From positions 248,001 through 312,000 of the forward strand of contig JAGZSY010000003.1 in the NCBI GenBank assembly GCA_018380885.1: a DNA stretch of 64,000 bases, read 5' to 3'. A program made the position numbers and the translations under genes. The stretch comes from Enterocloster asparagiformis. GTDB taxonomy: Bacteria > Bacillota > Clostridia > Lachnospirales > Lachnospiraceae. Under the pieces are notes generated by a model, which saw nothing but the letters and a program-made list of their open reading frames with translations, had not been told where the DNA came from and searched no databases. Shown here one piece after another: positions 43,644 through 52,003 of the stretch. The stretch's first letter is position 1. Every line of letters starts with the position of its first letter.

Positions 43644-43681
43644 AAAAAACAGGAAGCCCTGTCTGTATACAGGACTCCCTG
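43644..43681 (-). terminator. Terminator of the tRNA-Gly gene
   Basis: On the minus strand a 13-bp imperfect stem around the loop ATACAG is followed by TTTTTT, 12 bases after the tRNA 3' end. Confidence 0.85.
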
Positions 43682-43693
43682 GCAAAAAAATAG

Positions 43694-43765
43694 AGCGCGA
43701 GACGGGATTCGAACCCGCGGCCCCCACCTTGGCAAGGTGGTGCTCCACCCCTGAGCCACTCGCGC
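43694..43765 (-). tRNA. tRNA-Gly (anticodon GCC)
   Basis: A 72-base cloverleaf on the minus strand. The acceptor stem GCGCGAG pairs with CTCGCGC. The D-arm is GGCTCAGGGGTGGAGC-like, and the anticodon loop TTGCCAA (GCC complement at 43731-43733) sits on a CCACC/GGTGG stem. The T-arm is CGGGTTCGAATCCCG. The CCA end is not encoded. A terminator follows; no integrated element is seen at its 3' end. Confidence 0.97.
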
Positions 43766-44006
43766 ATGAACAGTTGAACTCAACTGACGAAGGCTATTAT
43801 AATAAAAAAAGGCGCGGATGTCAACCCATAAAGTTGAAAAAAATTTAAAAAATTACCAAAATTTTTCCAGGCAGGGAAATTGGCGGGCAGCCAGCGGGAA
43901 CAGAGGGGGAGAATTTTGCTGTTCACCCGCCATGGATTGAAGTATAATGGAATTTGAAGCAAAATTTCAGCCCATAGCGGCAGCGATGAAGGGAAGGCGG
44001 AACGGG

Positions 44007-46049
44007 ATGAAAGACGGAGTTAAAAAGATTTTGCTGTGGAGCTTTACGCCGGACGACTGGGAGGTGTGCTGCACGGTGCTGGAGGACTTTTTTGCCGGGG
44101 AGGCGGTGGAGATCGAGCGGATGTCCTTTGTGTCCCAAACCAGGGACAGCTACGACGACATCGACCTGGCGCTGGTGACGGCCAGCGAGTGGTATCACTT
44201 CGTGAAGCAGCTGGTGCCCAAGAGCGCCCCGGTGATCTGGATCAAACACACCATCGACCAGGAGAATTTCGAGAAGCTGTCCAGGGCGGCCCAGGAGGAG
44301 AAGATCAGCGTGGTGGCGGATACGCCCTTTTACGCGGAGCAGAGGCGCAGGATGCTGGTGAGCCTTGGAGTGCGGGAAGCGGCCCTAAAGGTTTGGCATC
44401 CGGGGCTGCCGGAGGCGGAGCTGGGGCGGATTGTCCTGATCTTTGAGAAGGCGGGGCTGACCGAGGAGCCGGGCCGGGAGTACATACATTTTTACGGGCG
44501 GGGGCTGATCAGCACGGAAACCCTGATTCAGATGGCGGCCGCCCTGAACATGCTCCACCTGCTGGAGACGGATTTTTACCGGAAATACAACCGCTCCACC
44601 AAGTACGCCTCCCGTCAGATCAGCGATCTCATCGACATCGGGGATTTCTATGCGGCGGCCCAGAAAAAGGTGGTCAACGGCCTGCTGTATTTTGTGCCAA
44701 ACGGGCTGATCAGCCATTACAATTTTAACGCCGCGGTGCTGTTGGGGAGCATATCCAGCCAGATGATCGGCAGGACGCTGCCGGAGGTATTTCCCTTTCT
44801 GGGGGAGTGGATGGACCGGCTGGAGGAATTTGGCGAGCGGGTGGTGAAGTTCGGCGGCCGGGAGCTGGTGTTCGACCTCTGGCTCACCAGCACCCACGGG
44901 ATCTACGCGGGCTACATCCTCATATCGGATTACAAGGCTGAGAAGGAGAAGGAGCTGCGCTTAAGAACGCAGATGCTCAAAAAACGTCAGCACGCCAAAT
45001 ACACGGTCTACAATATCAAGGGTGAGAGCGAGGCGATTGAGCGCTGCCGGCAGACTGCCATGAAGTTCGCTCGCTCCAAGGCCAGCGTGCTCATCACAGG
45101 GGCTTCCGGCACAGGCAAGGAGCTGTTCGCCAGCGCCATCCACAACGCCTCCAAACGGAGAAACGGCCCGTTTGTGCCAATCAACTGCGGGGCCCTGGTG
45201 GAGTCGCTGCTGGAGAGCGAGCTGTTTGGATACGAGAGCGGCGCGTTCACGGGAGCGAAGAAGGAGGGGAAGCAGGGGCTGTTCGAGGTGGCCCACGGGG
45301 GCACACTGTTCCTGGATGAGATCGGGGAGATGCCCCTGGGACTTCAGGTTAAGCTACTGCGGGCGCTGCAGGAGCGGGAGGTAGTCCGCGTGGGCGGCCA
45401 CAACGTGATCCCCGTGGACGTGCGGATCATCGCGGCCACCAACCGGGACTTGAGAACCCTTGTGAAGGAGGGAAAATTCCGCACGGACCTGTATTACCGG
45501 CTCAACGTCCTGCCGCTGGAGCTGCCGGGGCTGAACGAACGGCGGGAGGACATTCTGCCGCTGTTCTACGATATACGCAACGACGAGGGATACACCTTTG
45601 ACCTGGACCAGGAGGCCAGAGCCTGCGTCGTGGCCCACAATTACGAGGGAAATGTGCGGGAGCTGCACAACTGCGTGGAATATCTGGGCAGCCTGGAGCA
45701 GGAGCTGGTGAGGTACGAGGATCTTCCATCCTACATGCGGGAGGGGAAACGCCCTGGGCAGGCTGAAAGAAGCGCCGACCCGGAAAACGGCGCGGGCCGG
45801 GGGCAGGACCTCGCCCGGGAGGCGCAGCTGGTTCTGGAGGCGGTGAGCAGCCTCAGAGCCGCGGGTAAGGCCGCGGGCCGCCGCAGCATCTGCCTTTACT
45901 TAAAGTCTCAGGGTGAGAACCTTTCTGAGATGCGCGTCCGCCGGATTCTGGAAGAGCTTGGCGCCTGCGGGCAGATCACTGTGGGAAGGGGCAGAATGGG
46001 CGTTTGGATCAATCCCAATCATACCGATAATCCCATTAATCCCGAATAA
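44007..46049 (+). CDS. Sigma-54-dependent transcriptional activator with PAS-like sensor and non-Fis C-terminus
   Basis: A 680-residue enhancer-binding protein. Residues ~5-130 resemble a PrpR-type N-terminal sensor and ~190-310 a PAS-like domain. The AAA+ domain has Walker A GASGTGKE (365-372), the sigma-54 contact loop GAFTGA (412-417) and Walker B TLFLDE (433-438). The C-terminus (~610-680) is not a Fis helix-turn-helix but looks like a winged helix ('GRRSICLYLKSQGENLSEMRVRRILEELGACGQITV'). ATG 44007 is preferred; ATGs at 43947 and 43986 lack ribosome binding sites. A perfect -24/-12 promoter follows directly, so it very likely activates the permease-aminotransferase operon. Confidence 0.92.
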   Translation: MKDGVKKILLWSFTPDDWEVCCTVLEDFFAGEAVEIERMSFVSQTRDSYDDIDLALVTASEWYHFVKQLVPKSAPVIWIKHTIDQENFEKLSRAAQEEKISVVADTPFYAEQRRRMLVSLGVREAALKVWHPGLPEAELGRIVLIFEKAGLTEEPGREYIHFYGRGLISTETLIQMAAALNMLHLLETDFYRKYNRSTKYASRQISDLIDIGDFYAAAQKKVVNGLLYFVPNGLISHYNFNAAVLLGSISSQMIGRTLPEVFPFLGEWMDRLEEFGERVVKFGGRELVFDLWLTSTHGIYAGYILISDYKAEKEKELRLRTQMLKKRQHAKYTVYNIKGESEAIERCRQTAMKFARSKASVLITGASGTGKELFASAIHNASKRRNGPFVPINCGALVESLLESELFGYESGAFTGAKKEGKQGLFEVAHGGTLFLDEIGEMPLGLQVKLLRALQEREVVRVGGHNVIPVDVRIIAATNRDLRTLVKEGKFRTDLYYRLNVLPLELPGLNERREDILPLFYDIRNDEGYTFDLDQEARACVVAHNYEGNVRELHNCVEYLGSLEQELVRYEDLPSYMREGKRPGQAERSADPENGAGRGQDLAREAQLVLEAVSSLRAAGKAAGRRSICLYLKSQGENLSEMRVRRILEELGACGQITVGRGRMGVWINPNHTDNPINPE

Positions 46050-46055
46050 TGGGAT
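46030..46055 (+). promoter_or_regulatory. Candidate upstream activating site for the sigma-54 activator
   Basis: Inverted repeat ATCCCATTA (46030-46038) and TAATGGGAT (46047-46055), 9-base perfect arms. Its centre is about 75 bases upstream of the -12/-24 element, the distance expected for an enhancer site. It overlaps the 3' end of the activator gene. Confidence 0.55.
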
Positions 46056-46107
46056 GAAGATGGAAACAGAGCAACGAAAAATTGAGGTTAAACGGCTCTT
46101 AAAAAGC

Positions 46108-46123
46108 TGGCACGTTTTTTGCT
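46108..46123 (+). promoter_or_regulatory. Sigma-54 (-24/-12) promoter
   Basis: TGGCACG-N4-TTGCT matches the sigma-54 consensus exactly, with GG (46109-46110) and GC (46121-46122) at the required spacing. Transcription would start near 46135, about 150 bases before the permease start. Confidence 0.9.
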
Positions 46124-46283
46124 TTATACTATTGTATCAAAAGCAAAACGGCCGGCTTTTAGTTTTAATCGCGATTTGACACGGAAATCTCAATTCCGGC
46201 GCCTCCGGACCGGGCTGCGGCTGCGGCGTGTTTCGCCCGGCTGCCACTGTCTGGGGGCACGGGACGTATGAAGGAGGAACAAC

Positions 46284-47633
46284 ATGAGTGCGGAAAGGCA
46301 AGAAAGCAAACTGATACGAAATCTGAGCTTCTGGGATTTGATGGCGATTTCGGTGGGCCAGATCATCGGAGCGGGAATCATGTCGTCAACCGGCGTGGCC
46401 ATCGGCATGACCGGTACCGGCGTGGTGCTGGCGTTTCTGCTGTCCCCGATCCTGACCATTATCAGCATTTTTCCAATCGCAATTTTGGGCGCCACGGTGC
46501 CCACCACAGGCGGACCGTACCGCTATTGCAGCCGTCTGCTGGGGAAAACGCCCGGCATGATCTATCTGCTGCTCCACATCACAATGAACGTGGGCCTGGC
46601 CCAATATGCCCTCAGCTTTGCCTCGTATCTGGTCAGCATCACCACGGGCCTGGACCAGCACATGGTGGCTATTGTGATTCTCACATTTTTCTTCATCACC
46701 AACCTGGTGGGAACCAAGTCCGCGGCTGTGCTGAATAAGATCATGAGCGTGGCCTTAATCGGCGGACTGCTGCTGTTCATCGGCTTCGGCCTGCCCAAGG
46801 CGGACATCAGCTATGTGATTGAACCGTCCCATCTGTTCGCCCACGGCACCTTCGCATTTGTCAGCACGCTGGCGCTGCTGAGCTCGGCCACGGCAGGCGC
46901 GCAGGTGGTTGCGGAGCTGGGCGGAGAGACGAAGGATGCGGGGCGCACCATCCCCAAGGCCATGGTTGCCTCCACCTTTGGCGTGGGCGTGTTCTACGTG
47001 CTGATCGCCCTGGTTGCGGCCGGCGTCCTGCCTATGGACCAGGTTGCCAACCAGCCTCTGACCCTGGTGGCCAGGGAGACCATGCCCGGCATCGCCTTCT
47101 ACCTGTTTGTGATCGGCGCGGCTCTGGGCGCAACGGCCACCACCTTGAACGCCACCCTTTCCTGGGTGACAAAACCCCTGCTGGTGGCCTGCGACGACGG
47201 CATGCTGCCCAAATCCCTGGGCAACGTGAACAAGCACGGCGTTCCGTGGAAGCTTTTAACCCTGTTCTACCTGGTGGGCCTGATCCCGCTGGCCATGAGG
47301 CTGGATATCGCCTTTATTACCAAGTTTACCACCGCCAACTCGCTGCTCTCCAAGCTGTTCGTGTGCTTTGCGCTGTTTTCACTGGCATCCAAGTCCGGGG
47401 ATCTGCTCAAACGGTCCTCCATCAAGCTCAGCCCGTCCGGGGCCAAGGGGATGGCGGTGCTGGGAATGGTGGTGCTCTGTACCCTGAGCTCATCCCTGCT
47501 GTTAAACCTGTCCATTAAGGTGATCGGCTTTTTGGTGGCGCTGGTTGTGATCGTGCTGATCTATGTGCGCACCTTTGCCAGAAATATTCAGATTGAGAAC
47601 GACCTGCTGGTGGATTATACCAGTGAAAAATAA
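46284..47633 (+). CDS. APC-family amino acid permease
   Basis: A 449-residue transporter with about 12 membrane segments. The first segment carries the APC substrate motif 'GQIIGAGIMSSTGVAIG'. The following 'GATVPTTGGPYRYCSRLLGKTPGM' and 'SSATAGAQVVAELGGETKDAGRTIPKAM' are typical. GAAGGAGG precedes the ATG. It is expressed from the sigma-54 promoter with a PLP-dependent C-S lyase/aminotransferase, so a sulfur or aromatic amino acid is a plausible substrate (inference). Confidence 0.9.
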   Translation: MSAERQESKLIRNLSFWDLMAISVGQIIGAGIMSSTGVAIGMTGTGVVLAFLLSPILTIISIFPIAILGATVPTTGGPYRYCSRLLGKTPGMIYLLLHITMNVGLAQYALSFASYLVSITTGLDQHMVAIVILTFFFITNLVGTKSAAVLNKIMSVALIGGLLLFIGFGLPKADISYVIEPSHLFAHGTFAFVSTLALLSSATAGAQVVAELGGETKDAGRTIPKAMVASTFGVGVFYVLIALVAAGVLPMDQVANQPLTLVARETMPGIAFYLFVIGAALGATATTLNATLSWVTKPLLVACDDGMLPKSLGNVNKHGVPWKLLTLFYLVGLIPLAMRLDIAFITKFTTANSLLSKLFVCFALFSLASKSGDLLKRSSIKLSPSGAKGMAVLGMVVLCTLSSSLLLNLSIKVIGFLVALVVIVLIYVRTFARNIQIENDLLVDYTSEK

Positions 47634-47657
47634 TAAGTCCTGAGGAGGAAATTGAAC

Positions 47658-48848
47658 ATGAAATATGATTTTACCACAGTATTAAAGCGTTATGGCTATG
47701 GGTCCGGAAAATGGGATGAGATGCGGCGGGTGAATCCCAATGTGGGCGAGGATGTGATCCCATTTTCCGTCGCAGACATGGAGTTTGTGGAGGCGCCGGA
47801 GATTGTGGAAGGGCTGAAAGCGTTTCTGGACACCACGGTGCTGGGCTATGCCAACGCCACGGACGACTACAAGGAGGCGGTGTGCGCGTGGATGAAAAAC
47901 CGCCATGGCTGGGACGCCAAGCCGGAGTGGATTCTGCCCTCCCACGGCGTGGTGGACGCCTTCTTTTCTGCGATCAAATGCTACACAAACGAGGGTGACG
48001 GCGTTATGCTATTGACGCCGGTGTATTACCCCATGTATACTGGAATACAGGTGAACAACCGGGTGCTGGTGGACTGCCCGCTGGTGAAGCGCGGGGATAC
48101 GTATGATATCGACTTTGAGGACTTTGAGAAAAAGGCCCAGGACCCCAACACCAAGCTGCTGATCCTGTGCAGCCCCCACAACCCCTGCGGCCGCGTGTGG
48201 AAGAAGGAGGAGCTGGAGCAAATCGGCAGGATCTGCAATGAGAACCACGTGCTGGTGGTGGACGACGAGATCCATCACGACCTGATCATGCCGGGCTACG
48301 AGCACTATGTGTATGCCTCCCTCTCCCCGGAGATGGAGCAGAACTGCCTGGTGCTGACAGCGCCCTCCAAGACCTTCAACCTGGCCGGATTACAGACCTC
48401 CAACATCTTTGTACCCAACGAAGCGCTGCGGGAGCAGATGATGAGCTTCTTAAAGCGCGGCAGCGCCAACCCCAAGTGCAATATCCTGGGCTACAAGGCG
48501 TGCGAGATCGCCTACCGCAGCTGCGGAGCGTGGCTGGATGAGTGTATTGAGGTGATCGCGGAGAACAAGCGGGTGATCACCGCGTTCATGGCCGAGCATT
48601 TCCCGCAGATCAAGGTGTGCGAGCTTCAGGCCACCTATCTGCTGTGGATGGACTGGAACGGGCTGGGACTGGATTACAAGGAGCTGGAGCGGATCAACCG
48701 TCAGGAGGCGGAGCTGTTCTTCGACGAGGGCTACATTTTCGGAGCCCAGGGCGAAGGCTTTGAGCGCTGGAACCTGGCCTGCCCCACCAGTTATGTGGAG
48801 GCGGCGCTGGAGCGGATGAAAGGGGCTTACGGCAAGTACGTAAAATGA
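47658..48848 (+). CDS. MalY/PatB-family PLP-dependent enzyme (cystathionine beta-lyase-like)
   Basis: A 396-residue fold-type I PLP enzyme. 'VIPFSVADMEFVEAPEIVEGLKAF' near residue 30 and 'ILCSPHNPCGRVWKKEEL' near 170 (PLP Asn) are MalY/PatB hallmarks. The PLP lysine is in 'APSKTFNLAGLQTSNIF' near 235. Members split C-S bonds of cystathionine or cysteine conjugates, or transaminate. ATG 47658 follows GAGGAGG; the frame also opens at TTG 47652. It lies 24 bases after the permease gene in the sigma-54 operon. Confidence 0.9.
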   Translation: MKYDFTTVLKRYGYGSGKWDEMRRVNPNVGEDVIPFSVADMEFVEAPEIVEGLKAFLDTTVLGYANATDDYKEAVCAWMKNRHGWDAKPEWILPSHGVVDAFFSAIKCYTNEGDGVMLLTPVYYPMYTGIQVNNRVLVDCPLVKRGDTYDIDFEDFEKKAQDPNTKLLILCSPHNPCGRVWKKEELEQIGRICNENHVLVVDDEIHHDLIMPGYEHYVYASLSPEMEQNCLVLTAPSKTFNLAGLQTSNIFVPNEALREQMMSFLKRGSANPKCNILGYKACEIAYRSCGAWLDECIEVIAENKRVITAFMAEHFPQIKVCELQATYLLWMDWNGLGLDYKELERINRQEAELFFDEGYIFGAQGEGFERWNLACPTSYVEAALERMKGAYGKYVK

Positions 48849-48873
48849 TTGACTGAAAGGAAGGCGGACTGTT

Positions 48874-49416
48874 ATGAAATTTGAGGTTGGAAAAAAGCTG
48901 GAACCATTTTGCTGCGATACCATATGTCGTGATGGAGTCAGCGCGGCGGATTTGACGGAGGGCGTGCCCACCATGTTTCTCTTTCTGCGGTACTATGGCT
49001 GCCGCATCTGCCAGCTGGATTTACGCGACCTGGATCGGGGCTACGAATCGGTCCGCCAGGCCGGAGGACGTGTGGTGGTCGTCCTCCAGTCCAAACGTGA
49101 GATAATGAAGGCGGCCGCAGAGGAAAAGCCCTTTCCCTACACCGTAATCTGCGACCCGGATCAGAAGCTTTACAAAATGTTTGAGATTCTGCCGGCGGCC
49201 GACAAGGATGAGCTCAAAGGCGGAAACGCCCCCCAGAAAACGGCCCGGGCTGCCGAGCTGGGTATGGTGCACGGGGAATTCGAGGGCAACGAGCTTCAGC
49301 TCCCCGCCGCAGTGCTGGTGGACGCGGACATGACGGTGCGCTATGCGCACTATGGCGAGAACGCGGCCGATACACCGTCGGTGGAGGAGATTGTGCGGTT
49401 GATTGAGGGATTATAA
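48874..49416 (+). CDS. Peroxiredoxin-like AhpC/TSA family protein
   Basis: A 180-residue thioredoxin-fold protein. The redox site is 'LFLRYYGCRICQLDLRDL' (CxxC near residues 43-46), and 'VVLQSKREIM' and 'FPYTVICDPDQKLYKMFEI' follow as in PRX-like2/AhpC proteins. It may reduce peroxides or disulfides in the cytoplasm. Located 25 bases after the aminotransferase gene with AAAGGAAGG upstream, it is probably the last gene of the sigma-54 operon, perhaps dealing with thiol products of the lyase (inference). Confidence 0.82.
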   Translation: MKFEVGKKLEPFCCDTICRDGVSAADLTEGVPTMFLFLRYYGCRICQLDLRDLDRGYESVRQAGGRVVVVLQSKREIMKAAAEEKPFPYTVICDPDQKLYKMFEILPAADKDELKGGNAPQKTARAAELGMVHGEFEGNELQLPAAVLVDADMTVRYAHYGENAADTPSVEEIVRLIEGL

Positions 49417-49437
49417 AACGTATTATATAAGAAAAAT

Positions 49438-49480
49438 GGCTCCGCGTGTCTGGGAACAGACATTGCGGGGCCGTTTTTTA
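49438..49480. terminator. Terminator shared by the peroxiredoxin-like and GntR genes
   Basis: A long imperfect stem (GGCTCCGCGTGTCTG, loop GGAA, CAGACATTGCGGGGCC) is followed by GTTTTTT on the plus strand, between convergent genes. The T run touches the GntR stop codon. Confidence 0.8.
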
Positions 49481-50158
49481 TGCGCCGGTATTTTCTTCCT
49501 GGTTTTGCGTGATGTGCTGAATGACCCCCTCTTTTGCTAATGTGAGGTGCATCTGGTTGATGTGGACCGCTTCTTCCAGGTTGCCGGAAATGATGTGGTC
49601 GATCACGGATTTATGTTCGCTGACAGAGTCTGCAAACCGCTCTTCTGAGGTGAGAGAGTAGATGCGAAATTGCTGAATGGGCGTATAAATGCGATTGTAG
49701 ATGTCAATGACCAGGCTGTTGCCGCTCAGTGAGACGATGAGCTGATGGAGTTTGGTGTCCTCCTCGATATAGGCGTTTATATCGCCGCTCTCATACAAGT
49801 CCGTCAGACACTGTATCATGTCGTTTAACCGCTGTACTGTCTCCGGATTCATCTTTTTGCTGGAATGCCGGATGGAATAGCTTTCCAGCATGCTTCGCAC
49901 ATCGTAAATCTCATCGATATCATTGATGGTAAAGCTCTTTACAAATACGCCTTTGTTGGGAAAGTCCACGGCCAAACCCTCATCCACCAGCTGCCGCAGC
50001 GCCTCCCGCACAGGAGAGCGGCTCACACCCAGTCTGCGGGCCAGCTCAGGCTCCTGCAGCCAGTAACCCGGAGGGAAAACGCCATTGCAGATATCATTCT
50101 TGATAATCTGGTATACCTGACCTTTAATCGTCATAATCGGCTGTTTGCCTGTCGTCAT
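49478..50158 (-). CDS. GntR-family regulator (FCD type), divergent from the LarA-like operon
   Basis: A 226-residue regulator: winged helix-turn-helix at residues ~10-75 ('GYWLQEPELARRLGVSRSPVREALRQLVDEGLAVD') and an FCD domain to the end with His-rich segments ('TKLHQLIVSLSG', 'SVSEHKSVIDHI'). ATG 50158 is best spaced from AAAGGAA; ATGs at 50242 and 50167 are in frame. It is transcribed away from the LarA-UxaA-AbgT operon, the classic position for its regulator, with a TGTATACA palindrome between the two. Confidence 0.87.
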   Translation of the reverse strand: MTTGKQPIMTIKGQVYQIIKNDICNGVFPPGYWLQEPELARRLGVSRSPVREALRQLVDEGLAVDFPNKGVFVKSFTINDIDEIYDVRSMLESYSIRHSSKKMNPETVQRLNDMIQCLTDLYESGDINAYIEEDTKLHQLIVSLSGNSLVIDIYNRIYTPIQQFRIYSLTSEERFADSVSEHKSVIDHIISGNLEEAVHINQMHLTLAKEGVIQHITQNQEENTGA

Positions 50159-50194
50159 TTCAAACATTTCCTTTCGAAAAAATCTTGTGTTTTT

Positions 50195-50223
50195 ATTATA
50201 GTCGCTCAGGAAAGAAAAGTCAA
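50195..50223 (-). promoter_or_regulatory. Promoter of the GntR gene
   Basis: On the minus strand TTGACT (50218-50223), 17 bases, then TATAAT (50195-50200). Confidence 0.75.
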
Positions 50224-50304
50224 AGAGATAACGAACAGACAAAAGTGTGTTAAAACTCTGAAATATATGCGAAAAAAATATGCAAAAACAATACCCCCCT
50301 ACGA

Positions 50305-50357
50305 TTGACAGATAAGTATAATCAATTATAATGATGATATAAAGTATGATGTATACA
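50305..50357 (+). promoter_or_regulatory. Promoter and TGTATACA site of the LarA-like operon
   Basis: TTGACA (50305-50310), 16 bases, then a perfect TATAAT (50327-50332). The palindrome TGTATACA (50350-50357) lies at about +10, well placed for repression by the divergent GntR protein. Confidence 0.75.
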
Positions 50358-50392
50358 TGGTACTTCTTGCGAGCGAGAAGGAGGAGGGAAAA

Positions 50393-51679
50393 TTGGTATC
50401 AATCGAAATTCCGTACGACAGGGGGACGCTGGACCTCCATGTGGCGGAAAAAAATTTGGCGGCCGTTATCGCTGCGGATTTGCAGTGCAGCAGTCCTGAG
50501 AAGGATGAGGCGGTCTGCGTGGAAGAAGCGCTGTCCGCTCCCATAGGGACAAAAACCCTGCGGGAGTTGGCCGCCGGAAAGCAAAAGGTGGTTGTCGTCA
50601 CCAGCGATCACACCAGGGCGGTACCCAGCAAAATTACACTTCCGCTTCTGCTGCGGCAGGTGCGGGAAGGAAATCCCCAAGCGGATATCACAATTCTGAT
50701 TGCCACCGGACTTCACCGGGCACCCACAGAGCAGGAGCTAAGGGGCATGTTCGGGGATGAGATTGTGGATCACGAGCGGATTGTCTCCAATGATGCTTTT
50801 GATGAGAAACAGTTTCGCAAGGTGTGCGATCTTCCCTCAGGGGCGGAATTTTATTGTAATAAGCTGGCCCTGGAGTGCGATCTGCTGATAACGGAGGGAT
50901 TCATTGAACCGCACTTTTTTGCCGGATTTTCCGGGGGGAGAAAAAGTATTTTGCCGGGAATCTGCAATGCGGCGACGGTCAATGAAAATCACAGCTATAA
51001 GGCGATATCCAGCCCGTTTTCCAGTACCGGAGTCCTGAAGGATAACCCAATTCACGAAGATATGCTTGTCGCGGCCAGAACGGTCAATGTGCAGTTTATC
51101 CTAAACGTTGCGCTGAATGCAAAAAAGCAGATTATTGCTGCGTTCGCCGGAGATCTGGAGCGGGCGCATCAGGAGGGGGTGGCATTTATCAGAAGCCGGT
51201 CCCAGCGCCGGGCGGTGACAGGAGATATTGTGGTCACATCAAACGGGGGATATCCGTTGGATCAAAACCTCTATCAAAGCCCCAAGGCTGTGGCTACAGC
51301 GGAGGCGTGCGCCGGGGAGGACGGTGTGATTATCATGTGCTGCTCCTGCTGCGACGGCATTGGAGGCACAAACTTTCAGAAGCTGATCACCTTGGGAACA
51401 CCGGATGAGATTGACGCGTATCTGGCGAAGATTCCGCCCAAGGAGACTATACCGGAACAGTGGTGTGCGCAGATTTATGCCCGTATCCTGAAAAAACATC
51501 CTGTAATTCTGGTAACGGACGGCCTGGATCATCAGATGGTGCGCAGGGCGAATATGATTCCGGCCTCGTCGCCGGATGAGGCGCTGGAGATTGCCCGCCG
51601 GATTAAAGGAGAGGATGCGCCGGTTGTGGTGATACCGGACGGCGTGGGTGTTCTGGCTGTCAAGGATGAGTCCGAGTAA
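50393..51679 (+). CDS. larA: LarA-family nickel-dependent racemase/epimerase-like protein
   Basis: A 428-residue DUF2088/LarA protein. Lactate racemase uses a nickel-pincer cofactor made by LarBCE; related proteins racemise or epimerise other 2-hydroxy acids. Visible blocks are 'VVVTSDHTRAVPSKITLPLLL' (the DHTRxxP cofactor segment, near residue 70), 'IATGLHRAPTEQELRGMFG' (near 105), 'FFAGFSGGRKSILPGI' (near 180) and 'VVTSNGGYPLDQNLYQSPKA' (near 285). TTG 50393 is chosen because GGAGGAGGG precedes it; ATG 50357 lies inside the operator and lacks a ribosome binding site. No larB, larC or larE is in the window. The neighbours suggest an aldonate-type substrate. Confidence 0.85.
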   Translation: MVSIEIPYDRGTLDLHVAEKNLAAVIAADLQCSSPEKDEAVCVEEALSAPIGTKTLRELAAGKQKVVVVTSDHTRAVPSKITLPLLLRQVREGNPQADITILIATGLHRAPTEQELRGMFGDEIVDHERIVSNDAFDEKQFRKVCDLPSGAEFYCNKLALECDLLITEGFIEPHFFAGFSGGRKSILPGICNAATVNENHSYKAISSPFSSTGVLKDNPIHEDMLVAARTVNVQFILNVALNAKKQIIAAFAGDLERAHQEGVAFIRSRSQRRAVTGDIVVTSNGGYPLDQNLYQSPKAVATAEACAGEDGVIIMCCSCCDGIGGTNFQKLITLGTPDEIDAYLAKIPPKETIPEQWCAQIYARILKKHPVILVTDGLDHQMVRRANMIPASSPDEALEIARRIKGEDAPVVVIPDGVGVLAVKDESE

Positions 51680-51693
51680 AAGGGGGGAATCAG

Positions 51694-51993
51694 GTGAAGA
51701 TTGCGTTGAAGGTACATGATTCGGACAATGTGGCGACTATTTTTGCCGACGGCGTTTCAGACGGGGCAGAGGTGGAAGTCAGGGATAAAAGGGGAAACAG
51801 GGAGTTGGTCACAGTCTGCGGGACTGTACCCTACGGGCATAAAATAGCGGTTGCTCCCATAAAAGAGGGTGAGCTGATCCGAAAATACGGTGAGGAAATC
51901 GGAATCGCCACCCGGGATATTGCCAGGGGGGAGTACGTGCACGTCCACAATTTGGACAGCATGAGGGGCCGCGGAGACTGGAATGAAAAGTGA
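51694..51993 (+). CDS. UxaA-family dehydratase, small SAF-domain subunit
   Basis: A 99-residue protein matching the N-terminal SAF domain of altronate/galactarate dehydratases ('VTVCGTVPYGHKIAVAPIKEGELIRKYGEEIGIATRDIARGEYVHVHNL'). The start is GTG after AGGGGGG. In many genomes this domain is fused to the large catalytic part; here it is a separate gene overlapping the next frame. Confidence 0.9.
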   Translation: MKIALKVHDSDNVATIFADGVSDGAEVEVRDKRGNRELVTVCGTVPYGHKIAVAPIKEGELIRKYGEEIGIATRDIARGEYVHVHNLDSMRGRGDWNEK

Positions 51994-52003
51994 GGAGGCT
52001 GTT

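Noticed and set aside
43694..43765. Integration site at the tRNA-Gly gene
   Set aside because: No repeated tRNA 3' end, integrase or atypical DNA follows; a normal terminator lies directly downstream.
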